Below, in pieces: positions 25,420-34,886 of a stretch of 64,000 nt of DNA. Source of the stretch: Sporomusaceae bacterium. GTDB lineage: Bacteria > Bacillota > Negativicutes > Sporomusales > UBA7701. The stretch is taken from the NCBI GenBank assembly GCA_031460455.1, contig JAVKTQ010000012.1, forward strand, positions 1-64,000. The letters are read 5' to 3'. Position numbers and translations under genes: made by a program. The notes below the pieces were generated by a model, which was given only the letters and a program-made list of their open reading frames with translations, had not been told where the DNA came from and ran no database searches. Each line of letters opens with the position of its first letter. The stretch's first letter is position 1.

Positions 25420-27789
25420 ATGTCGACTAAAAGAGTCGAAGAGTTCAAAAAGGCGTACCTCGAAGGTAAGCCTTCCATTAGCATCAAACGGGCCGAAGCC
25501 TTCACTGCGTCCCATAAAAAAACCGAGGGCGAGGCTGTTATCATCCGACGGGCTGCCGCCTTCAAGGCGGTGTGCGAGACCATCCCGACAACCATTTTCG
25601 CCAACGAGCTTATCGTCGGCGCGATCGGCGAGTTCCGGAAATCCGGTATCGTCTGCCCCGAGTATTCCTGGAAGTGGGTCGACGACGAACTCGATTCCTT
25701 CGAGAGCCGGACTCAGGACCCGTATCGTATCGACGACGCGGCCAAAGCGCGGCTGCGGAGCGAGATTTTCCCCTACTGGCAAGGCAAGTCGCTGGAAGAA
25801 ACCTTTTTGACGCGGATCAACCCGGAAACGGCCAAAATTCTCATCGATACCGGGATCATCGACAACGACTCCAAGTGGCGCAGCGCCGTCGGCGAGGTTA
25901 CCGCCGACTATCAGGACGTAATTTTCAAAAAAGGCTTTGGCGGTCTGCGGGATGAGGCGCAGGCACACCTGAAAGAGCTTGAGCCGACCACCCCGGAGGC
26001 TCTCGAAAAAATTGCCTTTTACCGTTCGGCCGTGCTGGTGAGCGAAGGCATCATCACCCTGGCCGGTCGCTACGCCGACAAAGCCCTGGAGTTGGCCGCC
26101 GCCGAGACCGGCGCCGCCCGCGCCGCCGAGCTGCGGGAAATAGCCGCCGTCTGCCGACGCGTGCCCGCGCAGCCGCCGGCAACCTTCCGCGAGGCCATCC
26201 AAACCGTCTGGTTCACCCAGCTCGGCTCGATCCTGTCGGAGAACTCGCTGGCCCTCAACATCGGCCGCTTCGACCAGTACATGTATCCTTACTACGCCCA
26301 AGATATAAGTGCCGGCACGCTTACGCCGGATGCAGCCCAGGAGCTGATCGAGGCCATGTGGATCAAGCTGTCGGAATGGGTTTGGGCCATTTCCAGCAAT
26401 ACGGCCAAATTCTTTGCCGGCTACAACTCCTTCCAGAACCTTACCGTTGGCGGCCGCACGCGCGACGGGCGCGACGCGACCAACGAACTGTCTTACATGT
26501 GCCTTAAGGCTACGGAAAATGTGAAGACCCATCAGCCGGGTCTCAGTGTCCGGATTCATCCCGACAGCCCGGAGGAATTTTTGCTGGCGGTCTGCAAACT
26601 GATCAGCGCCGGTACCGGCTTCCCGGCCGTCCATAACGACCGGGTCGGTTCGGCGATGCTGCTGGCCGCCGGCCTGTCGCCCGAGGATGCGCGGGACTGG
26701 AACAATTGCGGCTGCGTCGTGCCGCATTTCCGCAAAGTGGGCGAGTGGACCTCGGCGGTGAGCGTCAATCTGGCGGCCGCCATCGAATACGCCCTGAACT
26801 GCGGCAAGAGCCGTATCACTGGCAAGGAAATGGGGCTGCCGGAAAAACCAGCCGGCGAATTTGCCAGCTTCGAGGAAGTAAAGGCGGCGTATTTCAAGCA
26901 GCTCGCCTACCTGATAAAACACTCGGTCATTGGTTCGGTCACCGCCCAGCAAATCCACGCCGAGATGGTGCCGCGGCCCTACCTGTCCCTGTTGGTGGAC
27001 GGCTGCATGGACAAGGGCAAGGACCTCAGCCGCGGCGGCGCCAAGTATAACGTCGGCCCCGTTCTTACCGGCATCGGCGTGGCCGACTCGGCAAACTCGC
27101 TGGCGATGATCAAAAAACTTGTGTTTGAGGAACAAAAGTATACGCTGGCGGAAATATGCGAAGCGCTGGCGGCCGACTGGCAAGGGTACGAAGAGCTGCG
27201 GCTGGCGGCGCTGGCCTGCCCGAAATACGGCAACGATATCGACTACGTCGATTCGATAGCGGTGGAAATCAGCGAGTTCTACTATAGCGAAATCAAGCGA
27301 TACAAGGACTACTTCGGCTCGCCGTTCAACTCGGCCTTCATGGGTATTTCCAACTATATACCCGCCGGCAGCGTTATCGGCGCGACCCCTGACGGCAGAA
27401 AGTCCGGGAGCCCGCTTACCGAAGGGATTTCGCCTCATGCCGGCACCGACCTGACGAGTCCCACCGCCGCCATGCGGTCGGTCGCGAAAATCAACCATGA
27501 CGTCCATTCCGGCGGCACGCTGCTCAATATCAAGTTTGCGCCGGAACTCCTTAAATCGGAGCGGAACCTTAGAAATTTGGGGTCACTCATCAGGGCGTAC
27601 TTTGCTCTCGGGGCGTTCCATGTCCAGTTCAACGTCATTTCGGCCGACATCCTCCGCAAAGCCCAGGCCAATCCGGACGAATACCGCGACCTTCTGGTCA
27701 GGGTCGCCGGCTACAGCACCCAGTTCGTCAACCTGTCCCGGGAAGCGCAGGACGCCATTATCGCCAGGACCACGTACGAAACGCTGTAA
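25420..27789 (+). CDS. glycyl-radical enzyme of unknown specificity (GRE2)
   Basis: A 789-residue GRE. The glycyl radical is G764 in RVAGYS. The cysteine region reads NNCGCVVPHF, with C430 and C432. C432 is 332 residues before G764, close to the spacing I recall for other GRE dehydratases, so it is probably the thiyl cysteine. The residue two after it is Val434, where eliminases have Glu (CxE). It is therefore unlikely to be a standard dehydratase and could be a decarboxylase, C-C-forming or other type. The ribosome site is AGAGGG. Its own activase follows 13 bp later. It shares operon context with M20 and NSAR enzymes and the GntR box. I cannot name the substrate. Confidence 0.85.
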   Translation: MSTKRVEEFKKAYLEGKPSISIKRAEAFTASHKKTEGEAVIIRRAAAFKAVCETIPTTIFANELIVGAIGEFRKSGIVCPEYSWKWVDDELDSFESRTQDPYRIDDAAKARLRSEIFPYWQGKSLEETFLTRINPETAKILIDTGIIDNDSKWRSAVGEVTADYQDVIFKKGFGGLRDEAQAHLKELEPTTPEALEKIAFYRSAVLVSEGIITLAGRYADKALELAAAETGAARAAELREIAAVCRRVPAQPPATFREAIQTVWFTQLGSILSENSLALNIGRFDQYMYPYYAQDISAGTLTPDAAQELIEAMWIKLSEWVWAISSNTAKFFAGYNSFQNLTVGGRTRDGRDATNELSYMCLKATENVKTHQPGLSVRIHPDSPEEFLLAVCKLISAGTGFPAVHNDRVGSAMLLAAGLSPEDARDWNNCGCVVPHFRKVGEWTSAVSVNLAAAIEYALNCGKSRITGKEMGLPEKPAGEFASFEEVKAAYFKQLAYLIKHSVIGSVTAQQIHAEMVPRPYLSLLVDGCMDKGKDLSRGGAKYNVGPVLTGIGVADSANSLAMIKKLVFEEQKYTLAEICEALAADWQGYEELRLAALACPKYGNDIDYVDSIAVEISEFYYSEIKRYKDYFGSPFNSAFMGISNYIPAGSVIGATPDGRKSGSPLTEGISPHAGTDLTSPTAAMRSVAKINHDVHSGGTLLNIKFAPELLKSERNLRNLGSLIRAYFALGAFHVQFNVISADILRKAQANPDEYRDLLVRVAGYSTQFVNLSREAQDAIIARTTYETL

Positions 27790-27802
27790 GTCCCGGGGGT
27801 AA

Positions 27803-28714
27803 ATGATGGATAATGTTTCGGGAACGATTTTTCAGGTCCAGCGGTGGTCGATCCAAGACGGCGACGGGATAAGAAGCACCGTTTTTCTGAAAGGCTGTCC
27901 GCTGCGCTGCCAGTGGTGCGCCAATCCGGAGTCGTGGACCGGTAAGCCGGAGGTGCTGTTTTTCCGTGAGCGCTGCACAGGTTGCGGGCGCTGCGCCACG
28001 GTTTGCGACACCGGGGTGGCCCGGCCGCCGGACGACATTGCCAGTGCCTTTTCGCGGGACAGCTGCCGCGGCTGCGGGGCGTGCTGCGCGGTCTGTGCCA
28101 GCGGGGCCCGGAAGCTGATCGGCTCCACCGTCACGGTCGCCGATGTTCTAAAGGTTATTAGCCGGGATTCTGTTTTCTACCGCGAGTCGGGCGGCGGGGT
28201 GACGTTTTCCGGCGGCGAGCCATTCGCCCAGCCCGAATTCCTGCGGCAGCTAGTGGCCGCCTGTGGCCGCCTGGGTATCGATACCGCCGTTGAAACCTCC
28301 GGCTACTTCGATTGGGAACAGGTAAAAGACATAATCGAACAGCTGGACTGCGTTTTCATCGACATCAAACATATGGACGATGCTGTTCACCAGCGGCTGA
28401 CCGGGGTCAGCAACCGCCGGATACTCGAAAATATAGCGCGGATAGCCCGGCTGAAGCCGCGAACGATCGTTCGCGTTCCGCTGATCGCCGGGGTTAACGC
28501 CGACGAACGCAATATCCGGAAAATGTGCGAATTCCTCATTCGGCAGGCACTGATAAACGGGGTGGAGCTTTTGCCATACCATGACTACGGCCAGGCCAAA
28601 TGGACGGCGGTGGGCGTAGCGGCGCAAGTTTTTACCGCTCCCGACGCCGCGGCGATCGATGCCGCGAAAAAAACGATAGCCGACTATGGACTGCACATCG
28701 TCGACTTTTCCTGA
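27803..28714 (+). CDS. glycyl-radical enzyme activase for GRE2
   Basis: A 303-residue radical SAM activase. The SAM cluster motif is in GCPLRCQWCANPES, and two ferredoxin-type motifs are CTGCGRCATVCDTG and CRGCGACCAVCASG. Tandem ATG codons at 27803/27806 follow CCGGGGGT. The close spacing to GRE2 indicates that it installs the G764 radical. Confidence 0.88.
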   Translation: MMDNVSGTIFQVQRWSIQDGDGIRSTVFLKGCPLRCQWCANPESWTGKPEVLFFRERCTGCGRCATVCDTGVARPPDDIASAFSRDSCRGCGACCAVCASGARKLIGSTVTVADVLKVISRDSVFYRESGGGVTFSGGEPFAQPEFLRQLVAACGRLGIDTAVETSGYFDWEQVKDIIEQLDCVFIDIKHMDDAVHQRLTGVSNRRILENIARIARLKPRTIVRVPLIAGVNADERNIRKMCEFLIRQALINGVELLPYHDYGQAKWTAVGVAAQVFTAPDAAAIDAAKKTIADYGLHIVDFS

Positions 28715-28770
28715 AGCTTGACACTGATCCATGGCGGGAAACCGACCGCATATATTAAGGAGGCTGAAAA

Positions 28771-29937
28771 ATGGACCAGAGGAAACAGGTGGCATTTCAG
28801 TTCGTGGACGATCACCGGGAAGAGATGATGGCCCTGTGGCAAGAGGTGGTCACAATGGAGAGCGGGCCGCACGAAAAGCCGGGGATCGACGCTGTCGGCG
28901 CCCGCTTCCGGCAGGTGCTGGAGGCGGCCGGCGCAACCTGCCGCGCGGTCGAGTTCAAAAACGCCGGCAACATGCTGATCGGTGAGTTCGGGGTAAAGAG
29001 CGCCCAGCCGGGGGTGATTTTCCTCGGACACATGGATACCGCCATCGCGGCCGGCGCCATCGCCGAACGGCCGTTCACCATAAAGGACGGCAAGGCTTAC
29101 GGCCCCGGAGTCCTCGATATGAAAGGCGGCATCGTCGCTTTCCTCTACGCCATAAAGGCGCTGAAGGCGGCCGGTTATGACGCGCGGCCGATCAAAGTCC
29201 TGCTGGCAGGCGACGAAGAAGTTCTCCACGCCAACTCCACCGCCCCGGACGCGCTGATCGCCGAAGCCGCCGGCCATGCCGCGGCCTTTAACTGTGAAAC
29301 CGGCTTTGTCGACAATGGAATTGTCGTCGGCCGTAAAGGCGTAGCCCGCATCATGATGGAGGTCAGGGGGGTAGCCGCGCATGCCGGCAACGACCCGGAA
29401 AACGGCCGGAACGCCATCATTGAACTTGCCCACAAGGCGATCGCCGTTCAGGGGCTGACCGATAGGGACAAGGGCATATACTACAACGTCGGTGTTATCC
29501 AGGGCGGCAAGACTTCCACCGCCGTGCCCGACTATGCGAAAATCTACATCGACGTGCGCTACAAAGACCCGGACGATCTGCCCGGCGTTATCGCCCAGAT
29601 CGAGGTGATCGCCGCCAAAACCTATATTGAGGGTACCTCGACGAGCGTTGCTATGCTCGATGGCCTGAAACCGATGAAAACCACTGATGGGGTCAAAAAA
29701 CTGTATGAGTTGGTGGAAAAGGTCAGCGAAGAAAACGGTTTTGGCAAGCCTTATGCCAAATATGTGGGCGGCGGTTCCGATTCCGCCTATACCGTGCTGG
29801 CCGGCGTACCCACCGTATGCGCCATGGGGGTGAAGGGCGGCCGCAATCACAGCCCGGAAGAATTCGCCCTTGTCGATACACTGTTTGAGCGGGCCAAACT
29901 GCTGGCCGCCTGCGTGCTGAAACTCGACGTCATTTAG
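28771..29937 (+). CDS. M20 family metallopeptidase/deacylase (copy 2)
   Basis: A 388-residue paralogue of the M20 protein at 23398, alike through most of its length: FLGHMDTAIAAG, GPGVLDMKGG, GDEEVLHAN (the T-G after GDEE in copy 1 is V-L here), NCETGFVDNG and GGRNHSPEE. It starts after TTAAGGAGGC. The difference beside the catalytic Glu suggests a different leaving group or substrate. It probably acts before or after GRE2 in the same pathway. Confidence 0.87.
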   Translation: MDQRKQVAFQFVDDHREEMMALWQEVVTMESGPHEKPGIDAVGARFRQVLEAAGATCRAVEFKNAGNMLIGEFGVKSAQPGVIFLGHMDTAIAAGAIAERPFTIKDGKAYGPGVLDMKGGIVAFLYAIKALKAAGYDARPIKVLLAGDEEVLHANSTAPDALIAEAAGHAAAFNCETGFVDNGIVVGRKGVARIMMEVRGVAAHAGNDPENGRNAIIELAHKAIAVQGLTDRDKGIYYNVGVIQGGKTSTAVPDYAKIYIDVRYKDPDDLPGVIAQIEVIAAKTYIEGTSTSVAMLDGLKPMKTTDGVKKLYELVEKVSEENGFGKPYAKYVGGGSDSAYTVLAGVPTVCAMGVKGGRNHSPEEFALVDTLFERAKLLAACVLKLDVI

Positions 29938-29987
29938 GGGACAGCTGCCAGGGGCGTAGGTGAAAACAAATCGTTAGGAGGGAAACC

Positions 29988-30647
29988 ATGGAAGGCCAAA
30001 AGAAGGAAGAGTACAAGGTTACCTGGAAAGGCTGGCTGTCGCTGGCGATACTGATTATCGCTTTCTCGGGCGTCTTCGCTAAAGCCGACGGACCATTGCG
30101 GGCCCTGGATTTTCAGGTGCTGACCGGCGAGTTCGGTCAAGTGGCTAAAGGGGTCATTTTCACCGGAAAAGGCGGCATGGGAGCGCGGGACGGTTTTATG
30201 TTCGCCTTGACGCTTTTCCCGACGCTGATGTTTGCCCTGGGCTGCATCCAGGTCGCTGAGTCGCTGGGGGCGCTACGGGCGGCCGAGATACTGTTTCGGC
30301 CGATACTGAGGCCGTTTATGGGCATCCCCGGCGCCAGCGGCCTGGCCTTTGTCAGCAGCTTCACCAGCTCTGACGTGGGGGCGGTAATGACCAAGGGGCT
30401 GGTCGAGGATAAGATGATGACCGACGAAGAGCGGACGATTTTTGTCGCCTATCAGTACGCAGGCTCCGCGCCTATCACCAATACATTCGGAACCGGCGCC
30501 GCCCTGCTGCCGATCACGGTCTTACCGGTGGGCGTGGTTATTGCCCTGATCTTCATCGTCAAGGTAATGGGGGCGAATATCGTCCGTCTGTACCTAAAGT
30601 GGCATTTTTCGAAAAATAAGCCGGAGGGGTGTGGCGTCAATGGCTGA
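29988..30647 (+). CDS. YjiH/SpmA-like nucleoside-recognition-domain membrane protein
   Basis: A 219-residue integral membrane protein of the Gate/nucleoside-recognition family, with several hydrophobic helices and the motif ASGLAFVSSFTSSDVGAVMT. Its partner follows with an eight-base overlap. In E. coli the yjiH-yjiG pair sits beside the isoaspartyl dipeptidase gene iadA, so a role in moving peptide-like acids fits the M20 neighbours. Direction and substrate are unknown. Confidence 0.75.
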   Translation: MEGQKKEEYKVTWKGWLSLAILIIAFSGVFAKADGPLRALDFQVLTGEFGQVAKGVIFTGKGGMGARDGFMFALTLFPTLMFALGCIQVAESLGALRAAEILFRPILRPFMGIPGASGLAFVSSFTSSDVGAVMTKGLVEDKMMTDEERTIFVAYQYAGSAPITNTFGTGAALLPITVLPVGVVIALIFIVKVMGANIVRLYLKWHFSKNKPEGCGVNG

Positions 30648-31146
30648 GCAAACCGCCGGGCTGGATTTACAGAAAGTAAGACCCAGTATTGTTGAGGAAT
30701 TTGTCGCCGGCGCCAAAAAAGGCTTTTACATCGGCGCGGAAATGATCGCCCCGGCCATGGTGCTGGCCTATGTACTGATTCAGTTTCTCGATATCACCGG
30801 CCTCATGACCATCGTCGGCAAGGCGCTTGGTCCGGTCATGGGCATATTCGGCCTACCCGGGGAAGCCATCGTGGCCTTGGTCGCCGCGTTTTTCGCCAAG
30901 GCTGCCGGCTGCGCCACCGCGGCCACACTGTACTCCAAAGGCGTCATTACCGCTGCCCAGGCCACCATACTCTTCCCGGCCTGTGTCACCATGGGCACGC
31001 TGATCGGCCATTTCGTGCGGATCGTTATTGTATCGAATGCGAACAAGCGCTGGCACCCACTGCTATTGTGCGTGCCTATCGTGGACGCGGTGGTGGTTAT
31101 GCTCATGACCAAGCTGGTCTTGAGTGTGATGGGGATCAGCGGCTAG
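30640..31146 (+). CDS. YjiG/SpmB-like nucleoside-recognition-domain membrane protein
   Basis: A 168-residue membrane protein and the expected second half of the pair, with AKAAGCATAATLYSKGVIT and multiple hydrophobic helices. The ATG at 30640 follows GGAGGGG by ten bases and overlaps the end of the preceding gene; GTG at 30631 is too near the ribosome site. It probably forms a heteromeric carrier with it. Confidence 0.75.
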   Translation: MAEQTAGLDLQKVRPSIVEEFVAGAKKGFYIGAEMIAPAMVLAYVLIQFLDITGLMTIVGKALGPVMGIFGLPGEAIVALVAAFFAKAAGCATAATLYSKGVITAAQATILFPACVTMGTLIGHFVRIVIVSNANKRWHPLLLCVPIVDAVVVMLMTKLVLSVMGISG

Positions 31147-31643
31147 CGCCACGGGTTCGACTGAGATGTACAGGGGCGGGAAGTGGTGACTACCATGGAC
31201 AACCAGGAGTTATACGGGGCACAGCGATGCTTGTTCTCCAGCAGAAAAGGCTCGTGAGTAGACCGATCTCGGTGGGATTGTCGGGCCATGGATCGCCTCC
31301 ACCATGCAAATCCCATTTAAAATTATCACAAAGACATTGCCAGCCTCGTTTTCCGCTATAAAGCGGATGACGAGGCTGGCTTGTATAAGTATGCAGACGA
31401 GAGCCTGATTTTGGTTACTTTTTTCGGCAAGCTTATGCTTCTGATTTCTACTTTCGGCAATATTATGGTTCTTTTTGCTCTGGTGGCTGAAAAAGGAAAT
31501 GCCGGTTTGAAGGAATTTTTCCGGCAAAATTATGATTCCAAGCCTGGCAATATTATGAGTAAAGTAACAGCCAACTGAATTGCGGCTGCAAGCCTTTTTT
31601 CATTTTAACTATAAAAATTGTCTTGTGGTGAAGAAGTGGTGAT
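31147..31643. other. intergenic region with a nested hairpin
   Basis: About 500 bp with no convincing gene. The only clear structure is a nested inverted repeat at 31339-31380: outer arms GCCAGCCTCGT/ACGAGGCTGGC enclose TCCGC-TATAAA-GCGGA. It could terminate the GRE2 operon although the T-tract is absent. A 65-codon frame at 31381 has repeated low-complexity sequence (TTTCGGCAA-TTATG units) and was not called. Confidence 0.5.
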
Positions 31644-31694
31644 TGAGCTGTCCCCCCAAAGTAGGTCCACTTTCAATGAGAAAAATTGACCCCT

Positions 31695-32538
31695 TTAAAT
31701 GGCTTCAGACCTTGCGCCGGCTGCGAATTCAGCCGGCGTTTTGTATGTTAGTCCGCTATGCGGTCTGAACTCGTTATAATCTTTTCGCCACTTTTCGATC
31801 TTCTGTTTCGCATCCTCCAGGGACATAAACCAGTGGATATTCAGGCACTCGTCCCGCAGGCTGCCATTAAATGATTCGATATGGGGATTGTCCGTCGGCT
31901 TCCCAGGGCGCGAGTAGTCTAGTTTAACCTTGTTGAAGTAGGCCCAGATATCCAAGGCCCTGGAGATGAACTCCGGCCCATTATCCACCTTGATTTTCTT
32001 GGGCAGGCTCCGGCTTTCCCTAACCCCCTCCAATACCTCGACTACGCTATCGCCTTTGATTGCCTTGTCCGCGTGTATGGCAATACACTCCCGGCTATAT
32101 GTATCGATAAGCGTTAAAGCCCGGATGCGTTTACCGTTGTAGAGCTGATCAGACACGAAGTCCATAGCCCAGCATTCATTTACGGCGGCGGCCATGGTTT
32201 TTTCGGGAACCCTGGGGGCACTAACCTTTTTGCGCTTGCTTCTACTTCTCAGGTTAAGTCCTTCTGTTCTATAGAGCCGGTAAACCCGCTTATGGTTGAT
32301 TTGCCAGCCCTCCCGGCGTAGTAGCAAATGAATCCGCCTATAACCGTACCGAAGACGGGTAGCGGCAATTTCCTTGATCCTCATGCGTAAAAAGGCCTGC
32401 TCATCCTTTTTCGGTTTTCGCCTGTAGAGGGAACGGTTTAACTTCAGCACTCTGCAGGATCGGCGCTCGCTTACGGCATAAGTCCGCCCGAGATACTTAA
32501 CCGCGTCTTTTTGGGCAGCAGGCTTTAGAACTTTTTTG
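31695..32538 (-). CDS. IS3-family transposase OrfB (DDE integrase core)
   Basis: The rve/DDE transposase half. An open frame from GTG 32450 gives 251 residues, but the in-frame sequence continues upstream (KVLKPAAQKDAVKYLGRTYA) to the frameshift site, so the functional protein is an OrfA-OrfB fusion. DDE residues lie in WAMDFVSD, LIDTYSRE, KVDNGPEF and PHIESFNG. No damage is visible. Confidence 0.88.
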
Positions 32539-32812
32539 ATAATACATCTTGCAGCATGATTTTATCCAGACTCAGGTCAGCAACCAACTGCTTGAGCTTC
32601 CGGTTTTCCTCTTCAAGCTGTTTCAGCCGCTTGATATCGCTGGGGAGCATGCCGCCAAATTTACTTTTCCAGCGGTAAAAGGTCTGCTCCGATACGCCAA
32701 CTTTCCGGCAGACCTCGTCAACGGGTGTCCCCAGTTCCACCTGCTTGAGTACAAAAGCGATCTGCTCATCCGTAAATTTTGCCTTCTTCACGTTCATCCA
32801 CCCCTTCTTCAT
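32525..32812 (-). CDS. IS3-family transposase OrfA (HTH)
   Basis: A 95-residue DNA-binding subunit with a helix-turn-helix (VDEVCRKVGVSEQTFYRWKS) and a C-terminal leucine zipper (LKQLEEENRKLKQL). The frame ends just after AAAAAAG. Confidence 0.9.
   Translation of the reverse strand: MKKGWMNVKKAKFTDEQIAFVLKQVELGTPVDEVCRKVGVSEQTFYRWKSKFGGMLPSDIKRLKQLEEENRKLKQLVADLSLDKIMLQDVLSKKF
32531..32537 (-). other. programmed -1 frameshift site (A6G)
   Basis: The minus strand reads A-AAA-AAG just before the OrfA stop, and a -1 slip enters the OrfB frame (KKVLKPAAQ). This is the standard slippery heptamer of IS3 elements. Confidence 0.75.
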
Positions 32813-33036
32813 ATTAGCATTTTTCTCATTTGGAGTGGGCTATCTTTTTAGGGTTAAGGTCAAAGTGTCTGGCAGGTATTGCTTTTCAGAATATGGAATA
32901 AAAGGGCAATTGACGGGCTTCGCTTAATAATTAACTAAGATGAGCAAAGAAAAGAACACGCGATTTTCGAAAAAACAAATAGTGCAGTTTGAGACCACCT
33001 GCTTTAATCTTAGAATTTTGGGTAAGGAGAACAAAA

Positions 33037-34722
33037 GTGGTAACTTCAGATAAGAGCGCGCTGATGTTTTTGTTCTGTTCGGATGAAGGGACTATATTAT
33101 ATGCCGATTCCCGCTTGTCATCCGAGCTTAAGGTCGGCACTAAGATCAAAGGCCTGGCGGGGAAGCGACCGACAAATCCTGGCGATTTTTCGGTGCTGAA
33201 GATTGGCGGCGGCATTCTGGAGTTCTGCCATGTTGATAGCGAGTTCTTCCACGGCTATATCGGGATAATGTGCAACGCCGAGCTCAGGGATTCGGTGATC
33301 AATAAGTTGGAGGAAATCAACAAGGAGCTTGAGGCTATTTTTGAGTTTTCCCATGACGGCCTTGTGGTCGCCGATGAAAACGGTGTTTTTATCCGCATCA
33401 ACTCCAACTATGAACGGATAACCGGCATACCCAAGGAGGAGATCCTTGGCGAGACGGCACATTCAATCATCGCAAAAGGCTTGGTTTCCGATTCGGCCAC
33501 GCTGCACGTGCTGGCGAACAGCCAGCCGCATACTTTCAGCCAGACTTTCCGCACAGGCCGGCAGAGTGTCATCACCGGCAGCCCGGTCTTCGACAAGAAC
33601 GGGAAGATTATCCGCGTCGTGACCAATGTGCGCGATATGACCGAGATAAACAAGCTGAAGGAAGAGCTGGCCGAGTCGCAGAAAAAGCTGACCCAGTATA
33701 GCAAAATTGTCGAGACGCTGACCGAGGAGCAGATGTTCAACGAAAAGCTGGTTTTTCGCAGCCGGCAGATGGAACTGGTGCGGTCGAGCGCCATTAAATT
33801 CGCCAAGGTGGACGCTCCGCTGCTGATTACCGGCGAGTCGGGCGTCGGCAAGGAAGTAATCGCTGATCTCGTTTATAAGAATAGCCTGCGCAAAGGCCGG
33901 CCGTTCCTGAAGATCAACTGCGGCGCCATTCCGGAGACGCTGCTGGAATCTGAGCTCTTCGGCTATGAGGGCGGCGCTTTCACCGGGGCCAAGAAGGAGG
34001 GGCGGACCGGCCTGTTTGAGATGGCCAACGGCGGTACGTTGATGCTTGACGAGATTGGCGAGTTGTCGCTGCAGCTGCAGGTAAAGCTTCTGCGGTTTGT
34101 TCAGCAGAAGGAGTTTTACCGGGTGGGGGGCAAAAAAGTCGTGCAAGTCGATGTGCGATTGATCGCAGCCACAAACCGCGACCTCAGGGCGATGGTCGAG
34201 CAGAAGCAGTTTCGTTCCGATCTGTTTTATCGTCTGAATGTGCTGAAGATCGGCATACCGCCGCTGCGGGAGCGGTCGGAAGATATAATTCCGCTGACCA
34301 ATTACCTGCTGAATAAGTATAACGCTAAATACGGCGTTGCCAAGAGGCTGGCCGGCGATTTATACCGGGCCTTCGTCAGCTACTCCTGGTCAGGTAATGT
34401 GCGGGAACTGGAAAATCTCATCGAACGCCTGGTGCTTATCTGTGACCGCGATGAGATCACTGCCGAATATTTGCCGGACGAGATGAAAAAGGCGCTGCCT
34501 GATTTTGGCGGCGCTAATGCCGGACGGGAACAGCGCTACAAGGAAGCCCGTGATGAGTTTGAAAAGGAATTTCTCAGGCGGGCGGTAGAAAAATATAAAA
34601 GCGCCCGGCAAACCGCGGAGAAGCTGGGGCTCGACCATTCGACGATTGTGAAGAAGGCCGCAAAATACGGCATCGATTTGTTGCCGCGAAACGGAAACTT
34701 TGGAGGAGATGAGGGAAGATAA
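33037..34722 (+). CDS. sigma54-dependent transcriptional activator (PAS-AAA+-Fis)
   Basis: A 561-residue activator started at GTG 33037 after TAAGGAG; an in-frame TTG at 32989 has no ribosome site. The first ~110 residues form an unassigned sensor domain and residues about 110-225 a PAS domain (FEFSHDGLVVADENGVFIRI). The AAA+ domain has Walker A at about 266 (GESGVGKE), a canonical GAFTGA loop at 313-318 and LMLDEIGELS. The C-terminus is a Fis-type HTH. Three GGTGA-N6-TCACC sites and a -24/-12 promoter follow, so it very probably drives the downstream 4-hydroxybutyrate-type operon. Confidence 0.9.
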   Translation: MVTSDKSALMFLFCSDEGTILYADSRLSSELKVGTKIKGLAGKRPTNPGDFSVLKIGGGILEFCHVDSEFFHGYIGIMCNAELRDSVINKLEEINKELEAIFEFSHDGLVVADENGVFIRINSNYERITGIPKEEILGETAHSIIAKGLVSDSATLHVLANSQPHTFSQTFRTGRQSVITGSPVFDKNGKIIRVVTNVRDMTEINKLKEELAESQKKLTQYSKIVETLTEEQMFNEKLVFRSRQMELVRSSAIKFAKVDAPLLITGESGVGKEVIADLVYKNSLRKGRPFLKINCGAIPETLLESELFGYEGGAFTGAKKEGRTGLFEMANGGTLMLDEIGELSLQLQVKLLRFVQQKEFYRVGGKKVVQVDVRLIAATNRDLRAMVEQKQFRSDLFYRLNVLKIGIPPLRERSEDIIPLTNYLLNKYNAKYGVAKRLAGDLYRAFVSYSWSGNVRELENLIERLVLICDRDEITAEYLPDEMKKALPDFGGANAGREQRYKEARDEFEKEFLRRAVEKYKSARQTAEKLGLDHSTIVKKAAKYGIDLLPRNGNFGGDEGR

Positions 34723-34731
34723 GCCCCCAAA

Positions 34732-34788
34732 CACAGCGGTACGGTGAAATTAATCACCAATGGTGATTAATTTCACCGTACCGCTGTG
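34732..34788. repeat. 57-bp near-perfect palindrome containing two activator sites
   Basis: Two 28-base arms around a single central A (34760) are perfect inverted copies. Each arm contains one GGTGA-N6-TCACC box: GGTGAAATTAATCACC (34743-34758) and GGTGATTAATTTCACC (34762-34777). It lies just after the regulator stop and about 110-150 bp before the sigma54 promoter, so it is probably a double enhancer site and may also terminate the regulator transcript. Confidence 0.8.
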
Positions 34789-34818
34789 CGCTTTTACTGA
34801 GCTTTGTGCCAACGCGAA

Positions 34819-34834
34819 GGTGATTTTTTTCACC
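34819..34834 (+). promoter_or_regulatory. third GGTGA-N6-TCACC activator site
   Basis: GGTGATTTTTTTCACC has the same spacing and half-sites as the two boxes in the palindrome. It is extended by GCG/CGC outside and followed by CTTTTTTTG, so it could also fold as a terminator hairpin. Confidence 0.7.
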
Positions 34835-34886
34835 ATCGCGCTTTTTTTGTAACCGGAAAGTGCGCGAAAATACTGAATTGCCAGAC

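Larger units (their letters stand above)
31644..32862 (-). mobile_element. IS3-family insertion sequence, apparently complete
   Basis: About 1.2 kb with OrfA and OrfB on the minus strand. The ends are imperfect inverted repeats sharing CCACT-N3-AATGAGAAAAAT (left about 31649-31686, right about 32819-32856), extendable outward to TGAGC/TGACC at 31644 and 32862. I see no clean 3-4-bp target duplication. It lies between the GRE2 operon and the 4-hydroxybutyrate-type operon. Confidence 0.85.

Noticed and set aside
31381-31578. 65-codon frame with hydrophobic stretch
   Set aside because: Low-complexity repeated sequence, no ribosome site and no recognisable protein pattern.
31644-32862. Target-site duplication of the IS3 element
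   Set aside because: The bases beside either choice of ends do not match.
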